This document shows, piece after piece, positions 14,686 to 22,089 of a DNA stretch of 64,000 nucleotides (position 1 is the first letter of the stretch; each line of letters opens with the position of its first letter). The stretch is from assembly GCA_900199555.1 (NCBI GenBank), contig FZQZ01000004.1:153973-217972 (forward strand), read 5' to 3'. The notes below the pieces were generated by a model, which saw nothing but the letters and a program-made list of their open reading frames with translations, ran no database searches and had not been told where the DNA came from. Position numbers and translations under genes: made by a program. The DNA comes from Prevotellaceae bacterium MN60 (GTDB taxonomy: Bacteria; Bacteroidota; Bacteroidia; Bacteroidales; Bacteroidaceae).

Positions 14686-17600
14686 ATGCAAAACAAAGGA
14701 ATTGTAAAATTTATCGCAATCGTTCTGATTCTCGTTTGCAGCTTCTATCTTTCCTTTACGTTTGTGACTCGCCATTACGAGAGTAAGGCAGCTGCCATGA
14801 GCGAAGAGGCTGGACAGGAGTATCTCGACAGCATCATGAACGAAAAGGTGTACTGCGGAATCTACTCATTCAAGCAGTGCCGCGAGCTGGAGATGGGCCT
14901 TGGTCTTGACCTGAAAGGTGGTATGAACGTGATTCTTGAGGTTTCAGTACCCGATGTTATCGACGTGCTGGCTGACCACAAGACCGACGCTGCCTACAAA
15001 AAGTCAATGGAAGAGGCTAAGAAAGAAGAAGAGACAAGTCAGAGTGACTTCATCTCGCTGTTCATCAAGTACTGGAAGCAGAACTCTAACGGTCGCCCCT
15101 TGGCAGCTGTGTTCGCTACCCAGCAGATGAAGGGCAAGGTAAGCACCAACTCAAGCGACTCAGAAGTTGAGAGCGCTCTGCGTGCTGAAGTCCAGTCGGC
15201 TGTTGACAACTCATTCAACGTTGTTCGTAACCGTATCGACAAGTTTGGTGTTGTTCAGCCGAATATCCAGAAGCTGGAAGGTCAGTCAGGTCGTATCATG
15301 GTTGAAATGCCTGGCGTTAAGGAGCCCGAGCGCGTACGTAAGTTGCTGCAGGGTTCTGCTAACCTCGAGTTCTGGGAGACCTATAACACTCAAGAGATTG
15401 TTCCCCTGCTGGCTCAGCTGAACCAGAAGTATGCTATTACCAATGGTGCTGCAGAGGAAGTAGCTGACACTACAGCTACTGAGGCTGCCGATACCACTGC
15501 TACTACATCTGCTGCTACTGACTTGGCTGCTAAGTTGGCTAAGGGCAAGAAGGAGGATAAGGCTGCCGACGCTAAGGCTATCGCTGAAGCTAAGAAGCAG
15601 AATCCGCTGTTCAGCGTATTCCAGCCTCTTCAGGGTCAGGGCCTGGCTATCGTTGGTTATGCTAATGTCCGCGATACCGCAGAGGTTGACAAGATCATCT
15701 ACTCAGAAGTTGCCGCTCAGGTACTGCCTGCAGAGTGTAAGCTCCGCTGGGGTGCTAAGCCCGAGGACTTCGGTGGTCAGAACACTAAGGGTGATGTATT
15801 TGCTCTGTATGCACTGAAGATTACTGAGCCTAACGGCCGTGCTCCACTGGAGGGTGATGTTATCACCTCTTCTAAGGACGACTTCGACCAGATGGGTCAC
15901 CCCTCTGTTTCTATGCAGATGAACTCTGACGGTGCTCGTCGCTGGAGCCAGATTACTAAGCAGAACATTGGTCGTGGCGTTGCCATCGTACTGGATGACG
16001 CTGTTTACTCTGCTCCTCGTATCCTGTCACAGATTGATGGTGGTAACTCTCAGATTACTGGTAACTTCACCATCGAAGATACAAAAGACTTGGCTAACAC
16101 ACTGAACTCTGGTAAGATGCCTGCTCCTACTCGCATCGTACAGGAAGAGGTTGTTGGTCCTTCACTGGGTGCACAGTCTATCCAGCAGGGTATCATCTCA
16201 TTCGTCGTAGCTTTCGTGCTGCTGATGGTTTACATGATTATGCTGTATGGATTCGTTCCTGGTATCCTCGCTGATATCGCTCTGCTGTTCAACCTGTTCT
16301 TCACACTGGGTATCCTTACCTCGTTCCAGGCTGCTCTGACAATGCCTGGTATCGCTGGTATCGTACTGACTCTGGGTACCGCTGTGGATGCTAACGTGCT
16401 TATCTATGAGCGTATCAAGGAAGAGCTGAAGCGCGGTCTGAGCCTGAAGGAAGCGCTGCAGAAGGGTTACTCTAACGCTTTCTCTGCTATCTTCGACTCT
16501 AACGTAACTTCTCTGATTACTGGTTTCATCCTGTTGTTCTTCGGTACAGGTCCTGTAAAGGGCTTCGCTACTACTTGGATTATCGGTATCTTCTGCTCTT
16601 TCTTCACCGCTGTATTCCTGACTCGTCTGGTTTACGAGAACCGTCTGAAGAAGGACAAGTGGTTGAACCTGACCTTCGTTACCGCTTACTCTAAGAACTT
16701 GATGCAGAATGCTCACTACAACTTCATGGGCGCTTACAAGAAGAGCTTCGTTGTTTGGGGCGTGCTGGCTATCGCCTTCGTATGCTGCTTCTTCGTTCGT
16801 GGCTTGAGCCAGAGCATCGACTTCACTGGTGGTCGCAACTATGTTGTTACTCTCGATAAGGAGACTCCCGTAGAGGAGGTTCGTCTGGCACTGACTGGTG
16901 CATTCGTAAACACTCTCGGTGAGAACGCTGGTAAGGAGGCTAACACAAGTGTTATCGCTCTGGGTACCGATGGCAAGACCATCCGTGTATCTACTAACTG
17001 GGATATCGAGTCTAACAATCCTAACGTAGACGATGAGGCTGAGACAATCCTTTACAAGGCACTGAAGAAGGGTGGCTTTGTAAGTCAGGAGAATGTTGAG
17101 GCATTCAAGAATCCTGATGTTCGTCAGGGTGGTTCAATCATCAGCTCAGCAAAGGTTGGTCCTGCTGTTGCTAAGGATATCACCTACGGTGCTATCTACA
17201 GCGTGTTTATCGCTCTTGTAGCAATCTTCATTTACATCTTGATTCGTTTCCGCAACCTCGCTTACTCTGCAGGTGCTGTTATCGCACTGGCTTTGGATGC
17301 TCTGGTTGTAATCGGTATGTACTCAGCTCTGTGGGGTATCGTTCCAATGTCATTGGAAATCGATCAGGTATTCATCGGTGCTATCCTGACCGTGATTGGT
17401 TATTCAATCAACGATAAGGTGGTAGTATTCGACCGTATCCGTGAGAACTTCCAGCTCTATGGCAAGCGTGACCGTCAGCAGTTGTTCAACGATTCACTGA
17501 ATCAGACACTGGCTCGTACCATCAATACCTCTGTAACAACATTGATCGTATTGCTGTGTATCTTCATCCTCGGTGGTGACTCAATCCGCAGCTTCTCATT

Positions 17601-17721
17601 CGCAATGATTCTCGGTGTTGTTGTTGGTACATTGTCTTCACTGTTCATTGCTGCTCCTACAGCATTCCTCGTAATGGGTCGTACCATCCGCGAGACTGAC
17701 AGTGACGTTGTCAACGCATAA
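14686..17721 (+). CDS. secDF: Protein translocase subunit SecDF (fused)
   Basis: Inner-membrane partner of SecYEG that uses the proton gradient to help pull proteins across. SecD and SecF are fused in one 1011-residue chain, the usual Bacteroidota form. It has one N-terminal membrane helix, the SecD motif GLDLKGGMNVILEV (about residues 72-85), a large periplasmic P1 region with an Ala/Thr-rich, low-complexity insert (about 260-300), five SecD helices with GTAVDANVLIYERIKEEL near 564, then the SecF half with IDFTGGRNYVV near 710 and GYSINDKVVVFDRIREN near 905. It is followed by a terminator. Confidence 0.97.
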   Translation: MQNKGIVKFIAIVLILVCSFYLSFTFVTRHYESKAAAMSEEAGQEYLDSIMNEKVYCGIYSFKQCRELEMGLGLDLKGGMNVILEVSVPDVIDVLADHKTDAAYKKSMEEAKKEEETSQSDFISLFIKYWKQNSNGRPLAAVFATQQMKGKVSTNSSDSEVESALRAEVQSAVDNSFNVVRNRIDKFGVVQPNIQKLEGQSGRIMVEMPGVKEPERVRKLLQGSANLEFWETYNTQEIVPLLAQLNQKYAITNGAAEEVADTTATEAADTTATTSAATDLAAKLAKGKKEDKAADAKAIAEAKKQNPLFSVFQPLQGQGLAIVGYANVRDTAEVDKIIYSEVAAQVLPAECKLRWGAKPEDFGGQNTKGDVFALYALKITEPNGRAPLEGDVITSSKDDFDQMGHPSVSMQMNSDGARRWSQITKQNIGRGVAIVLDDAVYSAPRILSQIDGGNSQITGNFTIEDTKDLANTLNSGKMPAPTRIVQEEVVGPSLGAQSIQQGIISFVVAFVLLMVYMIMLYGFVPGILADIALLFNLFFTLGILTSFQAALTMPGIAGIVLTLGTAVDANVLIYERIKEELKRGLSLKEALQKGYSNAFSAIFDSNVTSLITGFILLFFGTGPVKGFATTWIIGIFCSFFTAVFLTRLVYENRLKKDKWLNLTFVTAYSKNLMQNAHYNFMGAYKKSFVVWGVLAIAFVCCFFVRGLSQSIDFTGGRNYVVTLDKETPVEEVRLALTGAFVNTLGENAGKEANTSVIALGTDGKTIRVSTNWDIESNNPNVDDEAETILYKALKKGGFVSQENVEAFKNPDVRQGGSIISSAKVGPAVAKDITYGAIYSVFIALVAIFIYILIRFRNLAYSAGAVIALALDALVVIGMYSALWGIVPMSLEIDQVFIGAILTVIGYSINDKVVVFDRIRENFQLYGKRDRQQLFNDSLNQTLARTINTSVTTLIVLLCIFILGGDSIRSFSFAMILGVVVGTLSSLFIAAPTAFLVMGRTIRETDSDVVNA

Positions 17722-17742
17722 GTAACAAACAAGAATACGAAA

Positions 17743-17781
17743 AAATCAGCCCGCTTCCAATAGGAGGCGGGCCGATTTTTT
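17743..17781 (+). terminator. Rho-independent terminator of secDF
   Basis: AAATCAGCCCGC pairs with GCGGGCCGATTT across a short loop, followed by about ten Ts. Confidence 0.9.
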
Positions 17782-17787
17782 TTTTAT

Positions 17788-17887
17788 CTAGAATCTCTAG
17801 AACTTCTAGTATCTCTAGATAATCTAGAAAATCTAGACTCTCTAGGATATCCTAGGAAACCCTAGGACTTCCTAGAAAAAATCCTAG
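17788..17887. repeat. CTAG periodic array 2 (secDF-maoC spacer), the longest in the window
   Basis: CTAG starts at 17788, 17797, 17806, 17815, 17824, 17833, 17842, 17852, 17862, 17872 and 17884. The step is 9 bp for TCTAGA-type units, then 10 bp for CCTAGG-type units. It ends inside the stop codon of the convergent MaoC-like gene. Confidence 0.92.
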
Positions 17888-18348
17888 TTAAAATAATAAA
17901 GGAATGCAGCGATACCTTCAAGAGCAGGCTTGCGCTGTCCCTCAATCTCGATTCTAAACTTAATCTCTGCCTTGCAGATGCCACGCAGGTTCTGAATGCT
18001 GTGAAGGGTGGTAACCAAGCGAACGCGAGAACCAGTGATGACGGGCTGACCGAAACGCATATCTGTCATACCATAGTTTACAAGCATCTTGATATTGTTT
18101 ACCTCGATAATCTGGTCCCACATATAAGGCAGCAGACTGAGAGTCAGATAGCCGTGAGCTATAGTTGACTTGTAAGGACTCTCTTCCTTGGCACGCTCTA
18201 CATCTACATGAATCCACTGGTGGTCTAATGTAGCATCGGCAAACAGATTGATACGGTCTTGATCTACCTGCAGCCATTCAGAGGCTCCTAACTCTTCGCC
18301 CAAATGAGCGGCAAACTCGTCGTACGAGTTAATAACTAATTTTCCCAT
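17884..18348 (-). CDS. MaoC/NodN-like (R)-hydratase family protein
   Basis: A 154-residue hot-dog fold protein. The hydratase motif appears as FADATLDHQWIHVDVERAKE, then GYLTLSLLPYM, the usual MaoC-like layout (Asp and His in the D-x-x-x-x-H part). Members hydrate or dehydrate enoyl-CoA type substrates. The frame stays open upstream to 18534, but that stretch is antisense to tRNA-Arg and lies upstream of this gene's own -7 box (18380-18387), so the start is 18348. Its TAG stop is part of the CTAG array. Confidence 0.85.
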   Translation of the reverse strand: MGKLVINSYDEFAAHLGEELGASEWLQVDQDRINLFADATLDHQWIHVDVERAKEESPYKSTIAHGYLTLSLLPYMWDQIIEVNNIKMLVNYGMTDMRFGQPVITGSRVRLVTTLHSIQNLRGICKAEIKFRIEIEGQRKPALEGIAAFLYYFN

Positions 18349-18379
18349 ATTTTTTAATTGTTTTTGTGAAATTCTACTG

Positions 18380-18418
18380 CAAAGGTAGTCAATTATTCGC
18401 AGAAAATAACTACCTTTG
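18380..18418. promoter_or_regulatory. Back-to-back promoters for the maoC-like gene (-) and tRNA-Arg (+)
   Basis: The minus-strand TACCTTTG is at 18387-18380 and the plus-strand TACCTTTG at 18411-18418. The boxes are only 23 bp apart and form mirror-image TGCAAAGGTA and TACCTTTGCA, so the two polymerase sites must overlap. Confidence 0.75.
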
Positions 18419-18432
18419 CAGTACTTTTTCTT

Positions 18433-18504
18433 GCCCTGATAGTTAAATGGATATAACAAGGTCCTCCTAAGACTTAGTTCCGCGTTCGATTCGCGGTCGG
18501 GGTA
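18433..18504 (+). tRNA. tRNA-Arg (anticodon CCT)
   Basis: A 72-nt cloverleaf. The acceptor is GCCCTGA/TCGGGGT with discriminator A. The D stem is GTTA/TAAC, the anticodon stem AGGTC/GACTT with loop CTCCTAA (anticodon CCT), and the T arm CCGCG-TTCGATT-CGCGG. It reads AGG. CCA is not encoded. Confidence 0.95.
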
Positions 18505-18545
18505 CAGAGTGAGAAGCCAATGATGGTTTCTCACTTTTTTCTTTC

Positions 18546-19241
18546 TCAGTCTTTCTTCGTGAAACTAAGCGTGAGGATGCTACAGCGGATGTCTTCTACA
18601 TCCTTAAGTGCATTGATGCAGGCACAAAGGGTGGCACCAGTGGTACAGACATCATCGATGAGCAGTACATGGCGACCGGTTAGTTCGTGGTCGTCGACAA
18701 GTTGGAAGGTGTCGCTGACATTCTCTTGGCGTTCCCAACGAAAGAGCTTGGTCTGACTTTGGTGAAAGCTTTTGCGACGCAAAGCCTTGGTGATAACAGG
18801 CAGATGGGTGAGTTGATGGATGCCAATGGCTAACTGCTCGCTTTGGTTGTAGCCGCGCTGGCGCATTCGCTTGTCAGCAAGTGGTACGGGGAGTAGGGCA
18901 TCGATATCTTGAAAGAAGTCTGATGGTATCATTTCTTGCGCCATGATACGACCAAGGTCTATGCCGATATCGGGATGGTTGGCATACTTTAGTTGATAGA
19001 CCATCTGCGCAGGGTCTGAATGGGGGTGGAAGTAAACAAACGCAGCAGCCTTCTCAATAGGCACTAATCCCCAAAACAATCGAGCCATCTTATTGTCGTA
19101 GGGCGTGAGATGAAAGTCGGTGCGATGCAGGCTGAAAAGGCAAGAACAACAGACACTATGCTCTGTGGGGGCTAGGCGATGGTTGCAAATCACGCACATG
19201 CGCGGTGAGACACAATCCAAGAAACGAGACCACCAATTCAT
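18546..19241 (-). CDS. comF: ComF family phosphoribosyltransferase-like protein
   Basis: A 231-residue protein. Early cysteines form a zinc-ribbon-like segment (CVICNHRLAP, CCSC), and a C-terminal PRTase domain contains the PRPP motif VLLIDDVCTTGATLCAC near residue 194. LLPVPLADKRMRQRGYNQSE is a ComF signature. ComF acts in DNA uptake in some bacteria; its role in Bacteroidota is unproven. It is the last gene of prmC-recX-comF. A short ComEC is encoded at 51185-52675. Confidence 0.9.
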   Translation of the reverse strand: MNWWSRFLDCVSPRMCVICNHRLAPTEHSVCCSCLFSLHRTDFHLTPYDNKMARLFWGLVPIEKAAAFVYFHPHSDPAQMVYQLKYANHPDIGIDLGRIMAQEMIPSDFFQDIDALLPVPLADKRMRQRGYNQSEQLAIGIHQLTHLPVITKALRRKSFHQSQTKLFRWERQENVSDTFQLVDDHELTGRHVLLIDDVCTTGATLCACINALKDVEDIRCSILTLSFTKKD

Positions 19242-19246
19242 CGTTG

Positions 19247-19295
19247 CTAGTTATTCTAGATTCTCTAGACTATCTAGATCTTCTAGATCATCTAG
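19247..19295. repeat. CTAG periodic array 3 (comF-recX border and recX 3' end)
   Basis: CTAG starts at 19247, 19256, 19265, 19274, 19283 and 19292, exactly 9 bp apart. Most of it is translated as the last dozen residues of RecX, giving three-residue periodic DLE/DLD/SLE/NLE. Confidence 0.92.
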
Positions 19296-19745
19296 ATTTA
19301 TACACTGGCGAATAATATCAAAGGTAAAGCCGCGGCCCAGTGCAAAGCGCATGAGCTTCTGGTTTAGCTGGTAATCATTGGCTGCTTTGGTGCTACGGCG
19401 CTTCTGCTTGAGCAGAGGGCGTAACACACTGATGTATTCTTCATCATCAATCTCGTCGAGCACCTGCTGACGGATATCTTCATCAATATGTTTCTGCCAG
19501 AGGGCTTGCTCTACCTTGCGACGGCCCCACTTGTTATAGCGTACCTTATCCTTTACGAATGCACGGGCATAGCGTTCGTCGTCAACATAGCGCTCACTGA
19601 CAAGGCGCTGCATCACGCGAGCTTGCGCCTCATCGTCAAGCTCCCAACGGCGCATTTTCTCTAACATTTCATATTGGCAGTGCTCTGCTTGTGCACAGAG
19701 GGCTGCCAGTGTCAGGTAGGCATCTTGTTCGCTCTTTTGTTTCAT
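19251..19745 (-). CDS. recX: Regulatory protein RecX
   Basis: A modulator of RecA filaments, 164 residues long. The helical RecX pattern is seen: LTLAALCAQAEHCQYEMLEK, VSERYVDDERYARAFVKDKV (a strong RecX signature), then WGRRKVEQALWQK. The C-terminal tail NLDDLEDLDSLENLE is encoded by a 9-bp CTAG array and is not part of the conserved fold. The start overlaps the prmC stop by four bases. Confidence 0.9.
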   Translation of the reverse strand: MKQKSEQDAYLTLAALCAQAEHCQYEMLEKMRRWELDDEAQARVMQRLVSERYVDDERYARAFVKDKVRYNKWGRRKVEQALWQKHIDEDIRQQVLDEIDDEEYISVLRPLLKQKRRSTKAANDYQLNQKLMRFALGRGFTFDIIRQCINLDDLEDLDSLENLE

Positions 19746-20590
19746 CGTTGTGCGTTTATCATTCTTGGTTTGCCGAATTGGTCTTCCTTTATTTCGATGT
19801 CGTGGTACGACATCGCGCTTAACATCTCTAGCATCTCGTTGGCATAGATGGGATTGATTTCAAAGTAGAGTGTTCCACCGGGTTTCAATGCCGTCAGTCC
19901 GTATGCAGCAATGGTGCGATAGAAGAGTAGCGGGTCTTCGTCGGGAACAAAGAGGGCGGTATGTGGCTCATGCTCTAATACGTTCTGCTCCATCTGCTCG
20001 CGTTCCTTATTACATATATAAGGGGGATTGCTGACAATGATGTCGAAAGGTGAGTGATGGTGAGTGATAGGTGAGAGTATATCAACCTCTTCAAAGGTGA
20101 CATCGGCATTTAGCTGTTGAGCATTCTTGCGGGCAATCTCTAATGCTGCAGGTGAGATGTCCCAAGCAGTGACCTGACTATGAGGAATATCGAGTGCCAG
20201 CGTGATAGCGATACAACCACTGCCCGTACCAATATCAAGAATATGAGGGCAGAAGGGAGAACCATCTGCAACAGGATGTTTCTGGCTTATCCATTGGCAT
20301 AGCTCTGCAGTTTCCGGTCTGGGTATCAGTACACCGGGCGCTACATGGAAGGTGCGTCCGCAGAAAGAGGCTTCGCCTAAGATATATTGTACGGGTTCTT
20401 GATGTTGTAGTCGTTCTGCAATTCCCGCTAGTTCTGCTTGGCTATTTGCCGATAATTGTGTATCTTTGCCGAGGTAAATGTCTGACAGTGATAGACCGAA
20501 GCGTACCTCATACACCATCTGTGCGATAGCTTTTGCTTCGCCATCGCCATAGGTGGGTGCTAAGAGGTGCCACAATTCATTGTAAGTCAT
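19742..20590 (-). CDS. prmC: Peptide chain release factor N5-glutamine methyltransferase
   Basis: It methylates the GGQ glutamine of release factors using SAM. The 282 residues have the usual two-domain layout. The SAM motif is ILDIGTGSGCIAITLA near residue 115 and the catalytic motif is IIVSNPPYICNKERE near 183. Residues about 172-181 (SPITHHHSPF) come from a short tandem repeat and look like an insertion between conserved strands. It is first in the prmC-recX-comF operon. The -7 box ends only six bases before the ATG, so the mRNA is nearly leaderless. Confidence 0.95.
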   Translation of the reverse strand: MTYNELWHLLAPTYGDGEAKAIAQMVYEVRFGLSLSDIYLGKDTQLSANSQAELAGIAERLQHQEPVQYILGEASFCGRTFHVAPGVLIPRPETAELCQWISQKHPVADGSPFCPHILDIGTGSGCIAITLALDIPHSQVTAWDISPAALEIARKNAQQLNADVTFEEVDILSPITHHHSPFDIIVSNPPYICNKEREQMEQNVLEHEPHTALFVPDEDPLLFYRTIAAYGLTALKPGGTLYFEINPIYANEMLEMLSAMSYHDIEIKEDQFGKPRMINAQR

Positions 20591-20595
20591 GACTG

Positions 20596-20603
20596 CAAAA
20601 TTA
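20596..20603 (-). promoter_or_regulatory. -7 box of prmC-recX-comF
   Basis: Minus-strand TAATTTTG, almost touching the prmC ATG (20588-20590). The predicted start of transcription is at or next to the start codon. Confidence 0.5.
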
Positions 20604-20608
20604 CAAAA

Positions 20609-20645
20609 AAGTAGAAAGGTATAAAAGTAAAAAGATAAAAAAGTG
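20609..20645. repeat. GTAAAAAG/GTAGAAAGG short-period repeat (prmC-ribD spacer)
   Basis: The words GTAGAAAGGTA, AAAGTAAAAAG and TAAAAAAGTG follow one another at roughly 8-9 bp steps, up to the ribD start codon. The same word family occurs at 32957-33000, 33045-33093, 40729-40765 and 58621-58657. Confidence 0.7.
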
Positions 20646-21599
20646 ATGAGCGAAGACGAAAAATATATGCAACGCTGTCTGCAACTGGCAGCAAATGGTA
20701 TTCAGGGCGCACGTCCTAATCCGATGGTGGGTGCAGTGATTGTGGCTCCATTCACCAGTGACTACTCACCTTCCACCACAAAGATTATCGGTGAGGGCTA
20801 TCATGTGCGCTGTGGACAGGCGCATGCCGAGGTGAATGCTTTTGCGAGTGTAAAGCCCGAAGACGAGGCATTGCTGAAGGATGCAACCATCTACGTGAGT
20901 CTGGAACCTTGCTCACATTATGGTAAGACACCGCCCTGTGCTGACCTTATCATCAAGAAAGGTGTAAAGCGCGTGGTTGTAGGATGCGTTGATCCCTTTG
21001 CCGAAGTGCAGGGTAGGGGCATTAAGAAATTACAGGATGCTGGTATCGAAGTGACTGTTGGTGTCTTAGAGAAGGAATGCCAGTGGCTGAATCGTCGTTT
21101 CTTTACTTATCACTCGCTGCATCGTCCGTATATCATCCTGAAGTGGGCACAGACGGCTAATGGCTTTATTGATAATCAAGGACAGGCTCTGCAGATATCT
21201 AATGAACAGACACAGATGCTCAGTCATCAGCTTCGTGCAGAAGAGGATGCTATCCTTGTGGGACATACAACAGAGTCAAGAGAACATCCGCAGTTGACCG
21301 TTCGCCATTGGGTAGGACCTAATCCGAAGCGTGTAGTGCTGACGCATCAGCGCCCTCTGCAACAACTGATTGACGACCTTTATCAGCAAGGTATACAATC
21401 ACTCATCGTGGAAGGCGGTCGCCAAACGCATGAGTCATTTATAGAGGCTGGTCTTTGGGACGAGATAAGGGTGGAGACGGGTGCGATGACGGTTAGCGAT
21501 GGTACACATGCTCCACAGTTGCCCAGCAATGTCATCCTGCTTTCATCAGAAGTCTATGGTGACAATGATATCAAGCGATATATCAAAGCCAATGAATAA
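20646..21599 (+). CDS. ribD: Bifunctional riboflavin biosynthesis deaminase/reductase
   Basis: It carries out two steps of riboflavin synthesis: pyrimidine deamination and ribosyl reduction. The product has 317 residues from ATG 20646; a GTG three bases earlier is possible. The deaminase domain (1-145) has CGQAHAEVNAF and EPCSHYGKTPPC, the zinc ligands. The reductase domain (about 150-317) has RPYIILKWAQTANGFID and SLIVEGGRQTHESFI. Residues about 35-46 (APFTSDYSPSTTK region) replace the usual tight turn after GAVIV and come from repeat-like DNA. It is convergent with the RNase H gene through a shared terminator. Confidence 0.95.
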   Translation: MSEDEKYMQRCLQLAANGIQGARPNPMVGAVIVAPFTSDYSPSTTKIIGEGYHVRCGQAHAEVNAFASVKPEDEALLKDATIYVSLEPCSHYGKTPPCADLIIKKGVKRVVVGCVDPFAEVQGRGIKKLQDAGIEVTVGVLEKECQWLNRRFFTYHSLHRPYIILKWAQTANGFIDNQGQALQISNEQTQMLSHQLRAEEDAILVGHTTESREHPQLTVRHWVGPNPKRVVLTHQRPLQQLIDDLYQQGIQSLIVEGGRQTHESFIEAGLWDEIRVETGAMTVSDGTHAPQLPSNVILLSSEVYGDNDIKRYIKANE

Positions 21600-21603
21600 G
21601 AAA

Positions 21604-21630
21604 CCCCTCCAGAAGTGGAGGGGCTATCTT
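21604..21630. terminator. Bidirectional terminator between ribD and the RNase H gene
   Basis: CCCCTCCA/TGGAGGGG 8-bp stem with GAAG loop, flanked by AT-rich tracts on both sides; it serves convergent genes. Confidence 0.8.
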
Positions 21631-22089
21631 TTATTTTCTTCCAAAGTCTGCAGGTACTTCACCCCACTTGGAGGTTTCCCACTTTATGATAGGATTGCGC
21701 CAAGTATGCGTTTGTAGCCAGCGTTCTGCGCGCAGAATTATCTGATAGAGCGGCTCTGTCTCGGGAGTGCGCTCTAATTTTGTCTTGCATTTACGCTTCT
21801 GTACCCACAGGATGGCATTATATGAATCGCTGTAGATGGCCTTGTCGTGCAAACCTTTCTGCTGCATCAACGCCAATGCATGCACAATAGCCAAGAACTC
21901 TCCGATATTATTGGTGCCCTTCATCGGACCGAAGTGGAACACGCGATAGCCTGTTTGCAGGTCAATCGCCTGATACTCCATTGGCCCAGGATTGCCACTG
22001 CAAGCAGCATCTACAGCCCACGCGTCTGCCCTTACCTCAAGGGGCAAGGGCAGTACGGTGTCGTTTCTATAGTCGGGAGGATTCTGCAT
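21631..22089 (-). CDS. Ribonuclease H-type protein
   Basis: A 152-residue RNase HI fold. Catalytic-type residues are seen in WAVDAACSGNPGPMEY (Asp), NNIGEFLAIVHAL (Glu), IYSDSYNAI (Asp) and a final Asp in VPADFGRK. There is no N-terminal viroplasmin-like domain, so this is the short form common in Bacteroidota. It should cleave RNA in RNA-DNA hybrids. The start codon shares one base with the argS stop (TAATG), indicating translational coupling. Confidence 0.85.
   Translation of the reverse strand: MQNPPDYRNDTVLPLPLEVRADAWAVDAACSGNPGPMEYQAIDLQTGYRVFHFGPMKGTNNIGEFLAIVHALALMQQKGLHDKAIYSDSYNAILWVQKRKCKTKLERTPETEPLYQIILRAERWLQTHTWRNPIIKWETSKWGEVPADFGRK

Noticed and set aside
18349..18534. N-terminal extension of the maoC-like ORF
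   Set aside because: The extra 62 residues are antisense to tRNA-Arg and lie upstream of the gene's own -7 box; the conserved domain begins at the ATG at 18348.
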